42,686 nt of DNA from Phenylobacterium sp. (GCF_030646615.1 NZ_JAUSLG010000049.1:1-42686); one strand, 5' to 3'; shown: positions 16,700-25,046, counted from the stretch's first letter. The notes: generated by a model from the sequence alone, not told the origin. Program-made: numbers and translations.

Positions 16700-17506
16700 T
16701 TGGACCAGAATTCGCTTATCAGCGTCATCATCCTCGGGATCATCGAGGGGATCACCGAATTCCTCCCCGTCTCCTCCACCGGCCACATGATCCTGGCTGG
16801 TGAGTTGCTAGGCTTCAAGGGACCGGCCGAAACCACCTTCAAGATCGTGGTCCAGCTCGGCGCCATCATGGCGATCCTGGTGGTCTATGCGCAGCGGTTC
16901 TGGAATGTGGGCATGGGCGTGCTGAAGGCCCAGCCGGGCGACATCGCCTTTGCCCGGAACATCATCCTGGCGGTGCTGCCGGCCATGGTGATCGGCGTCT
17001 TCGCCTATGACGCCATCAAGGCCATGCTGGAGTCCCCCGAGATCGTGGCCGTCTCCCTGGTGGTGGGCGGCGTCGCCATCCTGCTGATCGAGCGGTTCGC
17101 ACCCAAGGCCAGGATCATGAGCATCGAGACGCTGTCCTGGCGCAACGCCCTGCTGATCGGCCTCTTCCAGTGCATCGCCATGATCCCCGGCGTGTCCCGC
17201 TCGGGCGCCACCATCATGGGCTCGCTGCTTCTGGGGGTGGAGCGCAAGACGGCTGCCGAGTTCACCTTCTTCCTCGCCGCCCCGACCATGGTGGCGGCCA
17301 CCGCCTATGACCTCTACCAGTCCTGGGACCTGCTGAATTTCGAGGACTTCCTGGGCATCGCCATCGGCTTCACCATGGCCTTCCTGACCGCCCTGCTGGT
17401 GGTCAAGAGCCTGGTGACGATCGTCGGCAAGTACGGCTTTGCGCCCTTCGCCTGGTACCGGATCGCGCTGGGGTCGGCGGCCCTGGCCTTCCTCTACCTC
17501 GCCTGA
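16700..17506 (+). CDS. uppP: Undecaprenyl-diphosphatase UppP (BacA)
   Basis: 268 residues, polytopic inner-membrane protein. It removes a phosphate from undecaprenyl pyrophosphate to recycle the lipid carrier for peptidoglycan and other wall polymers. Both family signatures are present: EGITEFLPVSSTGH (residues ~15-28) and PGVSRSGAT (~168-176). I chose TTG 16700 (TTG-GAC-CAG) behind a G-rich ribosome-binding site, because the family start aligns there. The in-frame ATG 90 bases earlier would add an unlikely 30-residue leader. It is divergent from the ECF42 operon. Confidence 0.92.
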   Translation: MDQNSLISVIILGIIEGITEFLPVSSTGHMILAGELLGFKGPAETTFKIVVQLGAIMAILVVYAQRFWNVGMGVLKAQPGDIAFARNIILAVLPAMVIGVFAYDAIKAMLESPEIVAVSLVVGGVAILLIERFAPKARIMSIETLSWRNALLIGLFQCIAMIPGVSRSGATIMGSLLLGVERKTAAEFTFFLAAPTMVAATAYDLYQSWDLLNFEDFLGIAIGFTMAFLTALLVVKSLVTIVGKYGFAPFAWYRIALGSAALAFLYLA

Positions 17507-17617
17507 GCCAGGAAACCCCAGGGGCGGGCCCCGTGCGCTTCGCCCGGGCGCTCGCCGCGGACCTCATATCGATACCGCCTCGCTATCGCTGGCGATTGCG
17601 CACCACGCGTACATGAG

Positions 17618-17643
17618 AGGCTCCGCCTTGCGGGGCCTTTTTT
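17618..17643 (+). terminator. Rho-independent terminator
   Basis: AGGCTCCGC (17618-17626) pairs with GCGGGGCCT (17630-17638) with one G-U, CTT loop, and six Ts (17638-17643). It ends uppP transcription or an unannotated small RNA. Confidence 0.75.
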
Positions 17644-17831
17644 CTGTTGCGCCTGCTCAGGCGGCCCTGCGAGCTTCCCAGGCCCCAGGAATAGAGCGAG
17701 CGACCTGCAGCCGCGGCAAGACATCGCGGAGACTCTGGGTCGGACACCCGACATATCTGTTTATCGGCGACGGGTCGTGATTTCGGGCAGCTTCGGTTTC
17801 TCTTGGATCTTTCATCGCGCCGGTCTTTGAG

Positions 17832-17847
17832 TGTCGAGTCCTCGACA
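17832..17847. promoter_or_regulatory. Perfect palindrome TGTCGAG-TC-CTCGACA
   Basis: A 7-bp perfect inverted repeat around TC, 80 bp before the Crp/Fnr start. A plausible operator, perhaps autoregulatory; it is not the classical Crp/Fnr site (TTGAT-N4-ATCAA). Confidence 0.4.
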
Positions 17848-17927
17848 GTCTGCCTCGATCTGGATCGATAAATTCTGACTTCGCCCCTGGGCGGTATTGA
17901 TTCCCGACGCAGAGGCAGACCACCCCG

Positions 17928-18653
17928 TTGCAGAACAGGCTCCTGGCCGCGCTTCCCCCCGGTGACTTCGCGCGTCTGTCCCCGCATCTGGTCCCGTTCG
18001 AGCTTGAGCGTGGCCGCACGCTTCATGAGCCCGGCGATCGCATCGACCACGTCTATTTCCCCCTCGTGGGAGTCATCTCCCTGATGGCCCTGATGGAGAA
18101 CGGGGCCGCCATCGAGTCAGCGATGATCGGACCAGAAGGCGCCGTGGGTCTGCCCGCCGCCATCCGCCAGCGGACGGCGATCAGCCGGGCCGTCGTCCAG
18201 GGGAAGGGGCGGGCTTTGCGCCTGAGCGCGACGGTTCTGCATGAGGCCTGGACCGCCAGTCCGGCGCTGCGAGACCTGGTGGACGCCCATGGTGAAGGCC
18301 TCTACGCCAACGTCACCCAGTCCGTGGCCTGCAACGCCCTGCACTCGGTCGAGGAGCGCTTTTGCCGCTGGATCCTGTCCTGCCACGACCGGGTCGAGGG
18401 CGACACCCTGGCCCTGACGCAAGAATACCTCGCCGACATACTGGGGGTGCAGCGCACGACCGTGACGGCGGTGGCGCGCAGCCTGCAGGACAAGGGCGCA
18501 ATCCGTTACCGCCGGGGCCTGGTGGACATCATCGATCGGGCCGTGCTCGAGGCCGCAGCCTGCGAATGCTACGGCGTCGTCCGCCGCACCTACGACCGCC
18601 TGCTGCCGGCGGCGCAGCGCCAGGTCAAATCGGAAACGTCAGCTGAGCCCTGA
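17928..18653 (+). CDS. Crp/Fnr-family transcriptional regulator
   Basis: 241 residues. Residues ~1-130 form a cyclic-nucleotide-binding-like beta-roll (GDRIDHVYFPLVGVISL is typical). Residues ~150-215 form a winged helix (TQEYLADILGVQRTTVTAVA, then GAIRYRRG). The N-terminal cysteine cluster of oxygen-sensing Fnr proteins is absent, so this is not a classical FNR. It resembles the FixK/Crp-type proteins that in Caulobacterales sit near stress or sensor genes. Start is TTG 17928; no ATG fits the domain start. Its last 29 bases overlap the end of the convergent kinase gene. Confidence 0.85.
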   Translation: MQNRLLAALPPGDFARLSPHLVPFELERGRTLHEPGDRIDHVYFPLVGVISLMALMENGAAIESAMIGPEGAVGLPAAIRQRTAISRAVVQGKGRALRLSATVLHEAWTASPALRDLVDAHGEGLYANVTQSVACNALHSVEERFCRWILSCHDRVEGDTLALTQEYLADILGVQRTTVTAVARSLQDKGAIRYRRGLVDIIDRAVLEAAACECYGVVRRTYDRLLPAAQRQVKSETSAEP

Positions 18654-19233
18654 TCCCGCCATTGGGACCGCGCTGCAGATCCAGCTCGCCCCTCACCTGC
18701 CCCGCCAGGCTCCTGGCCAGCCAGAGTCCGAACCGTTCCCGACGGTTCGCCGAAGCGGGATCGAAGCCAGGCCCCCCATCGGCCACCATCAGCCGCGCCA
18801 GACCGCCGACGTCCCGGCGCAGGGTGATGTGAATCCGCCGCGCCTCGGCGCCCACCAGGCCGTGGGTCAGGGCGTTGCCGACGAGTTCGTTGGTGATCAG
18901 GGCCAGGGTCGAGGCGGCCTGATCGCGGACCTTGAGGTCATCGACCTCAACCAACACCTCAACCGCCTGGCCGGCCTGGCGACGGCGCCAGACCTGAGCC
19001 ATTTCTTCCAGATAGGCGGCGAAATCCACGGTGTCGCCCGAGCGACGACGCTCCAGGGCGCCGAGGGCGCCAATCGCTTCGGCCATCCAGGTCAGCTGGC
19101 GACGGGCCTCGAGATCCGACGTCTTCTGCCCCCGCATCCGCGCCAGGGTGGCCAGGAGCTGCAGGGTGTTTGCGGTGCGATGGCGAACCTCGGAGGCCGC
19201 CTCCGCGTCGCGCTCGCCCTCATGTTCCGCCAT
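18625..19233 (-). CDS. Cytosolic sensor histidine kinase (HisKA_2/HWE-like), no sensor domain
   Basis: About 202 residues. It is only a catalytic core: a phosphoacceptor helix with His18 in 'VRHRTANTLQLLATL', an N-box (LITNELVGNALTHG), a G-box (ADGGPGFDP) and a final beta-sheet. There is no transmembrane helix, PAS or other input domain, so it must take its signal from a partner. The closest group is the HisKA_2/HWE kinases common in alphaproteobacteria, some of which feed the general stress response. Start ATG 19233. The 3' end overlaps the Crp/Fnr gene by 29 bases in convergent orientation, and it is divergent from the TspO-like gene. No adjacent response regulator. Confidence 0.82.
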   Translation of the reverse strand: MAEHEGERDAEAASEVRHRTANTLQLLATLARMRGQKTSDLEARRQLTWMAEAIGALGALERRRSGDTVDFAAYLEEMAQVWRRRQAGQAVEVLVEVDDLKVRDQAASTLALITNELVGNALTHGLVGAEARRIHITLRRDVGGLARLMVADGGPGFDPASANRRERFGLWLARSLAGQVRGELDLQRGPNGGIRAQLTFPI

Positions 19234-19411
19234 CGTCGCCCCGACCTTTGCACACAACCTTAACGGCAATAAACATGACGCCTATAGTCAAGTTTGTCGC
19301 CTGCTCGACATAGGACGAGAATTCTGGACCCTTGCCGCGGCGCTGATCCTTTTTGGCTCTGCGTGGGTTACGACCCGCAGCAAGCTTAATCCATGGCCCT
19401 ACAGGTGCGAC

Positions 19412-20191
19412 ATGAACGACAGAACCGCCGGCCGGCAGATCGCCATCATCGCTGCGGTGGCCTTCGCCATCATGGTTCCTGCCCTGCAGGCCCTGACAGG
19501 ATGGGGCCAGACAGCGGCCGAATTTTCCCGGGACGGTGACCAGACGCTTCGGGCGGCAGGCTACGCCTTTTCGATCTGGGGCGTCATCTATGCGGGTCTG
19601 GCCCTCTATGCGGTTTTCCAGACGCTCCCCGGCCGCGCTGAACCTCATCTGATGGCCAGCGTAGGCTGGCCGTCGGCCTTGGCCAGCCTGGGCTGCGGCC
19701 TGTGGATCATCGCCTCGGCCGCCGACCTCGACTGGGCGACCGTGGCCATCATCCTGGTCTCGGCCGGCGCCATCATCTGGGGCCTGATCACCGCCAGGGC
19801 GCGGGATCTCGGCCTGGTTGGCCTGTCCCGCTACCTCGTGGTCTGGCCCTTAGGCCTGCTGGCCGGCTGGCTGACGGTCGCCTCGGCGGTCAACATCCTG
19901 ACCGTTCTCACCGCCCAAGGGATCATCAATCCAGCGCAACCCCTTGTCCCCGCCCTGGCCGGGGTCGTGGTCACGACGCTCATCGCGGCCATCGTCGCAG
20001 AGCGCGTCAAGGTCCCGACCTATGGCCTGGCCGTCGCCTGGGGGCTGGCCGCCGTGGGCGTCGCCGAATGGGGCCCCAAACCCCTGGTGGGCGGCGCTGG
20101 CTTTGTGGCCGCCGGCTGCATGCTCCTGCTCACCGCCTGGCTCGCCTTCCGCCGCAAGCCCTTCTCGCCCTATGGGCTAACCGACCGCTGA
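19412..20191 (+). CDS. TspO/MBR-related membrane protein
   Basis: 259 residues, about eight hydrophobic helices. The segment 'RAAGYAFSIWGVIYAGLALY' resembles the tryptophan-rich sensory protein (TspO/MBR) superfamily, in its longer ~250-aa branch. Classical TspO has five helices and binds porphyrins; ligand and function of the long branch are unclear. Start ATG 19412 (MNDRTAG), though the frame is open further upstream. It is divergent from the histidine kinase and ends before a terminator shared with the stress-protein operon. Confidence 0.7.
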   Translation: MNDRTAGRQIAIIAAVAFAIMVPALQALTGWGQTAAEFSRDGDQTLRAAGYAFSIWGVIYAGLALYAVFQTLPGRAEPHLMASVGWPSALASLGCGLWIIASAADLDWATVAIILVSAGAIIWGLITARARDLGLVGLSRYLVVWPLGLLAGWLTVASAVNILTVLTAQGIINPAQPLVPALAGVVVTTLIAAIVAERVKVPTYGLAVAWGLAAVGVAEWGPKPLVGGAGFVAAGCMLLLTAWLAFRRKPFSPYGLTDR

Positions 20192-20203
20192 GGCGGATAT
20201 GAA

Positions 20204-20235
20204 AACGCCCCCGGCCTCTGCAGGTCGGGGGCGTT
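20204..20235. terminator. Bidirectional terminator hairpin
   Basis: AACGCCCCCG (20204-20213) pairs with 20226-20235, with further inner pairing to a CTGC loop. On the minus strand it ends in TTTTC, on the plus strand in TTCTCTC. It lies between the convergent TspO-like and stress-protein genes. Confidence 0.75.
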
Positions 20236-20258
20236 CTCTCAAGGCGTGTGAGCCCTGA

Positions 20259-21020
20259 TCAGACGTCGGCGCCACGGATCGGCGTGACGATGCCGGTGTC
20301 ACTGGCGCGACGATCAGGATCGATCGCCCGCGGCTCGCCGCTCACATCAGCGGCGAAGGAGCGCGGTTCCTGGTAGCGCTGCCGCTCCTGGAGCACCTCG
20401 TCGCGGCTATAGGGCTGAGCGTTGTGGTCGAAGCTGTTCCAGCCGGACTCGCGATAGGCCGGCCCCCGCACGGCGGCCTCAACGCCCCGTTGCTGCACCA
20501 GGATCTGCTCGACGCGGGCGGTGTCATCGCCCTTGGCCTTCACGCTGACCAGGGTGCCGCCGCGGCGAACGCCTTCGGCATAGACATTGGCGTCCTCGTC
20601 CGAATGGCCGGCTTCCTTCAGCGCGCCCAGAAGGCCGCCGGTAGCGCCGCCGGCCGCCGCGCCAACCGCTGCGCCGACCGCCGTCGAGGCCAGCCAGCCC
20701 GCAGCGACCACGGGGCCAAGACCCGGAATGGCCAGCATGCCGAGGCCCGCGAGCAGGCCGCCGGCGCCGCCGATCAGGCCGCCGGTGGTCGCGCCCTTGC
20801 CGGCGCCGTCGGCCACGTCGTTTTCGCCGTCGCCGTTACGGTCGCCCAGCGGGCCAGCCGCCTTGCCGCCGGTGGGATGCTTGTGACCGGCATGCCAGTC
20901 GTCCGCGTTGTTCGAGATAATGCTGATGCGGTCATGATCGATACCGGCGCGCTCAAGGTCGTCGATGGCGGCCAGGGCCTGGGTATGGCTGTCGAACAGC
21001 CGGGTGATGGTCTTGGTCAT
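20259..21020 (-). CDS. YflT-like general stress protein with glycine-zipper segment
   Basis: 253 residues. The N-terminus (MTKTITRLFDSHTQALAAID...LERAGI) matches the heat-induced YflT/GsiB-neighbour type domain that starts many 'general stress' proteins. Residues 60-68 read DRNGDGEND, an EF-hand-like calcium loop pattern (DxNxDGxxD). Residues ~72-140 are a glycine/alanine zipper that could insert in a membrane (GGLIGGAGGLLAGLGMLAIP). A second half-repeat follows (ALKEAGHSDEDANVYAEGVRRGGTLVSV), then a hydrophilic tail. ATG 21020 is used; upstream frame is unlikely to be coding. It follows a lipoprotein gene by 41 bp and is probably co-transcribed with it. Confidence 0.78.
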   Translation of the reverse strand: MTKTITRLFDSHTQALAAIDDLERAGIDHDRISIISNNADDWHAGHKHPTGGKAAGPLGDRNGDGENDVADGAGKGATTGGLIGGAGGLLAGLGMLAIPGLGPVVAAGWLASTAVGAAVGAAAGGATGGLLGALKEAGHSDEDANVYAEGVRRGGTLVSVKAKGDDTARVEQILVQQRGVEAAVRGPAYRESGWNSFDHNAQPYSRDEVLQERQRYQEPRSFAADVSGEPRAIDPDRRASDTGIVTPIRGADV

Positions 21021-21061
21021 GGGATCAAACTCCGTAAGTCTGTGGATTGGGGGCCGGGCGT

Positions 21062-21412
21062 CTACTGGGTGACCACTTCGCCGCGGTAATCGACGGAGAC
21101 CTGCACTGGCGCGCCGGACTGCATGGCCGTGCCCTGCCACATGCCTTCGGCGTTCTGCGTCAGAGCGCCGACCTCGGTGTAGCCGGCCTTCTCGATGGCG
21201 CCGCGCGCCTGGGCTTCGGTGAACGAGTTGGCGCCCGGGGTCTGGCCGGCGTCCCCGGTGGTGGGTTCGGTGTCGACGGCTTCGTTCCGCGGGGCCTCCG
21301 AGGCCGAGACCATCGGGCCTTCGGTCCGATCGGCGTCGGCGGCCTGATCGTTGTTTCCGCAGGCGGCGAGAAGCGCGGCGGTGGCCGTAAGCGTCAGGAT
21401 AGATTTCAACAT
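21062..21412 (-). CDS. Small PepSY-like lipoprotein
   Basis: 116 residues. The N-terminus is a lipoprotein signal with lipobox LLAAC (Cys18). A low-complexity acidic linker follows. The last ~55 residues (SFTEAQARGAIEKAGYTEVG...VQVSVDYRGEVV) resemble a single PepSY domain. ATG 21412 is chosen because GGGAG lies 8 bases upstream; the frame upstream to 21475 is less likely. It is the first gene of a probable two-gene operon with the stress protein. Envelope location follows from the lipobox; the function is unknown. Confidence 0.75.
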   Translation of the reverse strand: MLKSILTLTATAALLAACGNNDQAADADRTEGPMVSASEAPRNEAVDTEPTTGDAGQTPGANSFTEAQARGAIEKAGYTEVGALTQNAEGMWQGTAMQSGAPVQVSVDYRGEVVTQ

Positions 21413-21519
21413 TTGGTCAGCTCCCATTTGTGATGAAGGGAAGCCGCAAGGGCCACGGGTTGTTCCCGGGATCATTTTCGCGTCGACGAGGAACTTTTTG
21501 GCGTCAGGCTTCGCCCACG

Positions 21520-21551
21520 AAAAAGGGCCCGGGGTCGAAACCCCGGGCCCT
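21520..21551 (-). terminator. Strong rho-independent terminator of aceA
   Basis: A perfect 12-bp stem (21524-21535 with 21540-21551), four-base loop, and on the minus strand a run of five Ts (A run at 21520-21524). It lies 25 bp after the aceA stop. Confidence 0.9.
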
Positions 21552-21576
21552 CCGTCTGGTCGTTGAACCGGCCGGC

Positions 21577-23169
21577 TTAGCCGAACTGGTTCATCGTGTT
21601 GTGGGCGCCCCCGGCCTTCAGGGCGGCTTCGCCGGCGAAGTACTCCTTGTGATCGTCACCGATGTCGGAGCCCGACATGTTCTGGTGCTTCACGCAGGCG
21701 ATGCCCTGGCGGATTTCTTCGCGCTGCACCTGCTTGACGTAGCCGAGCATGGCTTCGTCGCCGAAATAGCGCTTGGCCAGGTTGTCGGTGGACAGGGCGG
21801 CCGTGTGATAGGTCGGCAGGGTGATCAGGTGGTGGAAGATGCCGGCCCGCTTGGCGCCGTCAGCCTGGAAGGTGCGGATCTTCTCGTCGGCTTCGATCGC
21901 CAGTTCGGAGGCGTCGTAGTCGATGCTCATCAGCTTGTCGCGGTCATAGGCCGAGACGTCCTTGCCGGCCGCCTTGTAGGCGTCATAGACCTGCTGGCGG
22001 AAGTTCAGCGTCCAGTTGAACGACGGGCTGTTGTTGTAGACCAGCTTGGCGTTCGGGATGACTTCGCGAACCTTGTCCATCATCGAGGCGATCTGCTCGA
22101 CGTGCGGCTTTTCGGTTTCGATCCAGAGGAGATCGGCGCCGTTCTGCAGCGAGGTGATGGAGTCCAGCACGCAGCGGTCGGCGCCGGTGCCTTCGCGGAA
22201 CTGGAACAGGTTGGAGGGCAGGCGCTTGGGGCGAAGCAGCTTGCCGTTGCGGCTGATGATGACGTCGCCGTTGCCGACCTGCGAGGCGTCGACCTCATCG
22301 CAATCCAGGAAGCTGTTGTACTGGTCGCCCAGGTCGCCGGCTTCATGGCTGACGGCGATCTGCTTGGTCAGACCAGCGCCCAGCGAGTCGGTGCGGGTGA
22401 CGATGATGCCGTCGTCCACGCCCAGTTCGAGGAAGGCGTAGCGGCAGGCGCGGATCTTCTGGATGAAGTCCTCGTGCGGCACGGTGACCTTGCCGTCCTG
22501 GTGGCCGCACTGCTTTTCGTCGGAAAACTGGTTTTCGATCTGCAGGGCGCAGGCGCCGGCTTCGATCATCTTCTTGGCCAGCAGATAGGTCGCCTCGGCG
22601 TTGCCGAAGCCCGCATCGATGTCGGCGATGATCGGAACCACGTGGGTCTGATAGTTGTCGACGGCGTCCAGCAGGGTCTTTTCCCGGGCCTTGTCGCCGG
22701 CCGCGCGGGCGGCGTCGATGTCGCGGTACATCATGCCGAGTTCGCGGGCGTCAGCCTGGCGCAGGAAGGTGTAGAGTTCTTCGATCAGGGCCGGAACCGA
22801 GGTCTTCTCGTGCATCGACTGGTCGGGCAGCGGGCCGAAGTCCGAGCGCAGGGCCGCCACCATCCAACCCGACAGATAGAGGTAGCGACGGTCGGTGTTG
22901 CCGAAGTGCTTCTTGATCGAGATCATCTTCTGCTGGCCGATGAAGCCGTGCCAGCAGCCGAGGGACTGGGTGTACTTGGACGAGTCGGCGTCATAGGCCT
23001 CCATGTCCTTGCGCATGATCGCCGCGGTGTAGCGGGCGATGTCCAGGCCGGTCTGGAAGCGGTTCTGCAGCCGCATGCGGGCCACGGACTCGGGATTGAT
23101 CCCGTCCCAGGTTCCGTTCTTGCTCTTGATGAGCTCGCTCATCTTGGTGGTGTGTTCTTGATAGGCCAT
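21577..23169 (-). CDS. aceA: Isocitrate lyase
   Basis: 530 residues, the long form found in Caulobacter and Pseudomonas. It cleaves isocitrate to glyoxylate and succinate, the first step of the glyoxylate shunt. The active-site Cys221 lies in 'KQCGH' (219-223); the Q in place of K in KKCGH is normal for this long subclass. Mg2+/substrate segments DIDAGFGNAEATY and NYNNSPSFNW-like (VYNNSPSFNW) are present. Start ATG 23169 is preceded by GAGGAG. It is divergent from a RamB/ScfR-type regulator, and malate synthase G follows that regulator, so the shunt is encoded as one block. Confidence 0.95.
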   Translation of the reverse strand: MAYQEHTTKMSELIKSKNGTWDGINPESVARMRLQNRFQTGLDIARYTAAIMRKDMEAYDADSSKYTQSLGCWHGFIGQQKMISIKKHFGNTDRRYLYLSGWMVAALRSDFGPLPDQSMHEKTSVPALIEELYTFLRQADARELGMMYRDIDAARAAGDKAREKTLLDAVDNYQTHVVPIIADIDAGFGNAEATYLLAKKMIEAGACALQIENQFSDEKQCGHQDGKVTVPHEDFIQKIRACRYAFLELGVDDGIIVTRTDSLGAGLTKQIAVSHEAGDLGDQYNSFLDCDEVDASQVGNGDVIISRNGKLLRPKRLPSNLFQFREGTGADRCVLDSITSLQNGADLLWIETEKPHVEQIASMMDKVREVIPNAKLVYNNSPSFNWTLNFRQQVYDAYKAAGKDVSAYDRDKLMSIDYDASELAIEADEKIRTFQADGAKRAGIFHHLITLPTYHTAALSTDNLAKRYFGDEAMLGYVKQVQREEIRQGIACVKHQNMSGSDIGDDHKEYFAGEAALKAGGAHNTMNQFG

Positions 23170-23254
23170 TGCGCTTCTCCTCGAAATCCGCCGGGATTTG
23201 ACGGCGCTCCTACAGGGGCGGGCCGGGGCTGCGAAACCCCCCGCGCGGTTGGGA

Positions 23255-23290
23255 TGTCAAACTTTACAGATTTTGATTGTAATGTTGTAA
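23255..23290. promoter_or_regulatory. Divergent aceA/regulator control region with inverted repeat
   Basis: An inverted repeat TTACA-N9-TGTAA (23264-23282), followed by another TGTAA (23286-23290), lies between the two genes. A TTGACA -35-like hexamer for aceA (minus strand, 23260-23255) sits directly beside it, so a bound protein would be placed like an activator for aceA and near the promoter of the regulator itself. No good aceA -10 is visible. Confidence 0.5.
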
Positions 23291-23318
23291 GGATGGCGAC
23301 GCCTATGAAAGCCTGACC

Positions 23319-24734
23319 ATGTCCACCGAACGTCGCCTCTATGTGGGGGCCAACCTGCGCCGGATGCGCCGCGACCTGGGTCTGACCCAGGCCGACATGG
23401 CGTCCGACCTGGAGGTTTCGGCTTCCTACATCGCGCTGCTCGAACGCAACCACAGGCCGCTGAGCGCCGAGATGCTGCTGCGCCTGGCCCAGACCTATCG
23501 CATCGACATCGCCGCCCTGGCCGGCAACGCCGATTCCGACGACGCCGCCCGGCTGCAGGCGGTGCTGAAGGACCCGATGTTCGCTGATATCGACCTGCCG
23601 TCCCTGGAGACGGCGGATGCGGCGACGAACTTTCCCGGCGTCACTGAGGCCCTGCTGCGCCTCTACACCGCCTATCAGGAAGAACAGCTCGCCCTGGCCG
23701 ACCGCACGGCCGAGGCTCACGCCACGGGGGCCGGAAGCGCCATCGAGGCGCCCGACCCGGTGGCGGAGTCACGCCGGTTCCTGGCGGCGCGGCGGAACAA
23801 CTTCCCCACCCTCGACGACGCCGCCGAGCGCCTGGCCCAGAACGTGGCCAGCCATGAGGGCCTGGCCGGCTATCTGAAGGCCCGCCACGGCCTGCGGGTG
23901 CGCCGCCTGCCGGCCAATGTGATGGTCGGATCGGTGCGAAGACTCGATCAGCACCGCAAGGAAATCCTGCTCGACGACTCCCTGGACACCGCCAGTCAGA
24001 CCTTTCAGCTGGCGCTTCAACTCGCCTATCTGGAAATGCGGGCCGAGGTGGCCGCCGTGCTCGCCGAAGGCAGTTTCGCCACCGAAAGCGGCGAGCGCCT
24101 GACCAGGCGGGCCCTGGCCAGCTATGCCGCCGCCGCCATCCTGATGCCCTACACGGCGTTCGCCCGGGCCGTGGAGGCGCGGCGCTATGACGTCGAGGCC
24201 CTGGCCCGGCAGTTCGCCGCCAGCTTCGAGCAGACCGCCCACCGGATGACCACCCTGCAGAAGCCTGGGCAGGAGCGGGCGCCCTTCTTCTTCATCCGCG
24301 TCGATGAGGCGGGCAATGTGTCCAAGCGGCTGGACGGGGCCGGCTTCCCCTTCGCCCGCCACGGGGGCGGCTGTCCCCTGTGGTCAGTCCACCACGCCTT
24401 CCGCACGCCTCGGCAGATCGTCACCCAATGGCTGGAGCTGCCGGATGGCCAGCGGTTCTTCTCCATCGCCCGCACGGTCAGCGCCGGCGGCGGGGCCTAT
24501 GGGGCGCTGCGGGTGGAGCGGGCCATCGCGCTGGGCTGCGCGGCCGAGCACGCCGACCGCCTGATCTATACCCAGAATCGGCCGGGGCCAGATCAGGCCA
24601 CCCCCATCGGCGTCACCTGCCGGCTTTGCCACCGCACCGACTGCACCGCCCGCTCGGCGCCGCCCATCGGCCGGCAGATCCTGGTGGACGATATCCGGCG
24701 CACCAGCGCCCCGTTCGGATTTTCCGACAATTAG
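23319..24734 (+). CDS. RamB/ScfR-type short-chain acyl-CoA responsive transcriptional regulator
   Basis: 471 residues. An N-terminal XRE helix-turn-helix (residues ~7-62; LGLTQADMASDLEVSASYIALLE-type) is followed by an IrrE-peptidase-like region (~150-280). The C-terminal domain (DUF2083) carries a cysteine cluster (CPLW near 350, CRLCHRTDCTAR near 433). Relatives named RamB or ScfR control aceA, glcB and propionate/acetate genes in response to acyl-CoAs. Divergence from aceA and proximity to malate synthase make the same role likely here. Whether the cysteines bind a metal is not known to me. Start ATG 23319. Confidence 0.88.
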   Translation: MSTERRLYVGANLRRMRRDLGLTQADMASDLEVSASYIALLERNHRPLSAEMLLRLAQTYRIDIAALAGNADSDDAARLQAVLKDPMFADIDLPSLETADAATNFPGVTEALLRLYTAYQEEQLALADRTAEAHATGAGSAIEAPDPVAESRRFLAARRNNFPTLDDAAERLAQNVASHEGLAGYLKARHGLRVRRLPANVMVGSVRRLDQHRKEILLDDSLDTASQTFQLALQLAYLEMRAEVAAVLAEGSFATESGERLTRRALASYAAAAILMPYTAFARAVEARRYDVEALARQFAASFEQTAHRMTTLQKPGQERAPFFFIRVDEAGNVSKRLDGAGFPFARHGGGCPLWSVHHAFRTPRQIVTQWLELPDGQRFFSIARTVSAGGGAYGALRVERAIALGCAAEHADRLIYTQNRPGPDQATPIGVTCRLCHRTDCTARSAPPIGRQILVDDIRRTSAPFGFSDN

Positions 24735-25046
24735 AGCGCGTTCCGATAGGTGGGAACCGGTTATCGGGCGAAACGCGCGTAAGACTTAGGGTTTAGACTG
24801 CGGGGCGATGTCTTCCCCAGGATGGGCGGTCGGCCGCAAGGATTTGCGCGGGCACGCCCTCGCCTGCGCAAGCTTCATCCTGCAATCTCCGGGCGCGGCC
24901 GGCAGGCAGGTGCGCGTCGGCCGGGGGCCTCCCTTGCGATAGGGGCTTCAAAGCCGCGCGCTTCCGTGCAGTAAAGCGGCCGAGCGAGGATGTCGCCTTA
25001 AGCGCGGCGTCGTCGAGAACGCCATATCGAGAGCCTGGTTAAGCGC
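24735..25046. other. 312-bp intergenic region before malate synthase G
   Basis: It begins with a palindromic repeat and then has no supported gene. A spaced CAGGATG...CATCCTG inverted pair (24820-24826 and 24883-24889, approximate) is present. The malate synthase promoter should be here, but I see no clear -35/-10. Confidence 0.4.
24736..24778. repeat. Palindromic intergenic repeat (GCGCGTTCCG family)
   Basis: GCGCGTT (24736-24742) pairs with AACGCGC (24772-24778), and CGATA (24744-24748) with TATCG (24762-24766). It begins two bases after the regulator stop codon. The 'AGAGCGCGTTCCG' wording recalls a dispersed Caulobacterales repeat. It may also end transcription of the regulator. Confidence 0.65.

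Larger units (their letters stand above)
17507..17927. other. 421-bp intergenic region between uppP and a Crp/Fnr gene
   Basis: No convincing protein-coding gene. It contains a terminator hairpin 111 bp after uppP, then two short palindromes: GTCGG-ACAC-CCGAC (17739-17752) and TGTCGAG-TC-CTCGACA (17832-17847). Three GANTC sites are also present (GACTC, GAGTC, GATTC). The distance from uppP to the terminator leaves room for a ~100-nt small RNA ending at 17643, but I do not recognise a known RNA. Confidence 0.5.

Noticed and set aside
19258..19275. CtrA box upstream of the histidine kinase/TspO pair
   Set aside because: TTAA is present but the second half after 7 bases reads AAAC, two mismatches, so the match is too poor.
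21441..21466. General stress (EcfG) promoter upstream of the lipoprotein/stress-protein operon
   Set aside because: GGAAC is present on the minus strand, but at 16-17 bases the -10 reads GGCT/GCTT instead of CGTT.
21430..23316. 628-codon plus-strand open frame opposite aceA
   Set aside because: Shadow of isocitrate lyase; valine/glycine-rich with no family signature.
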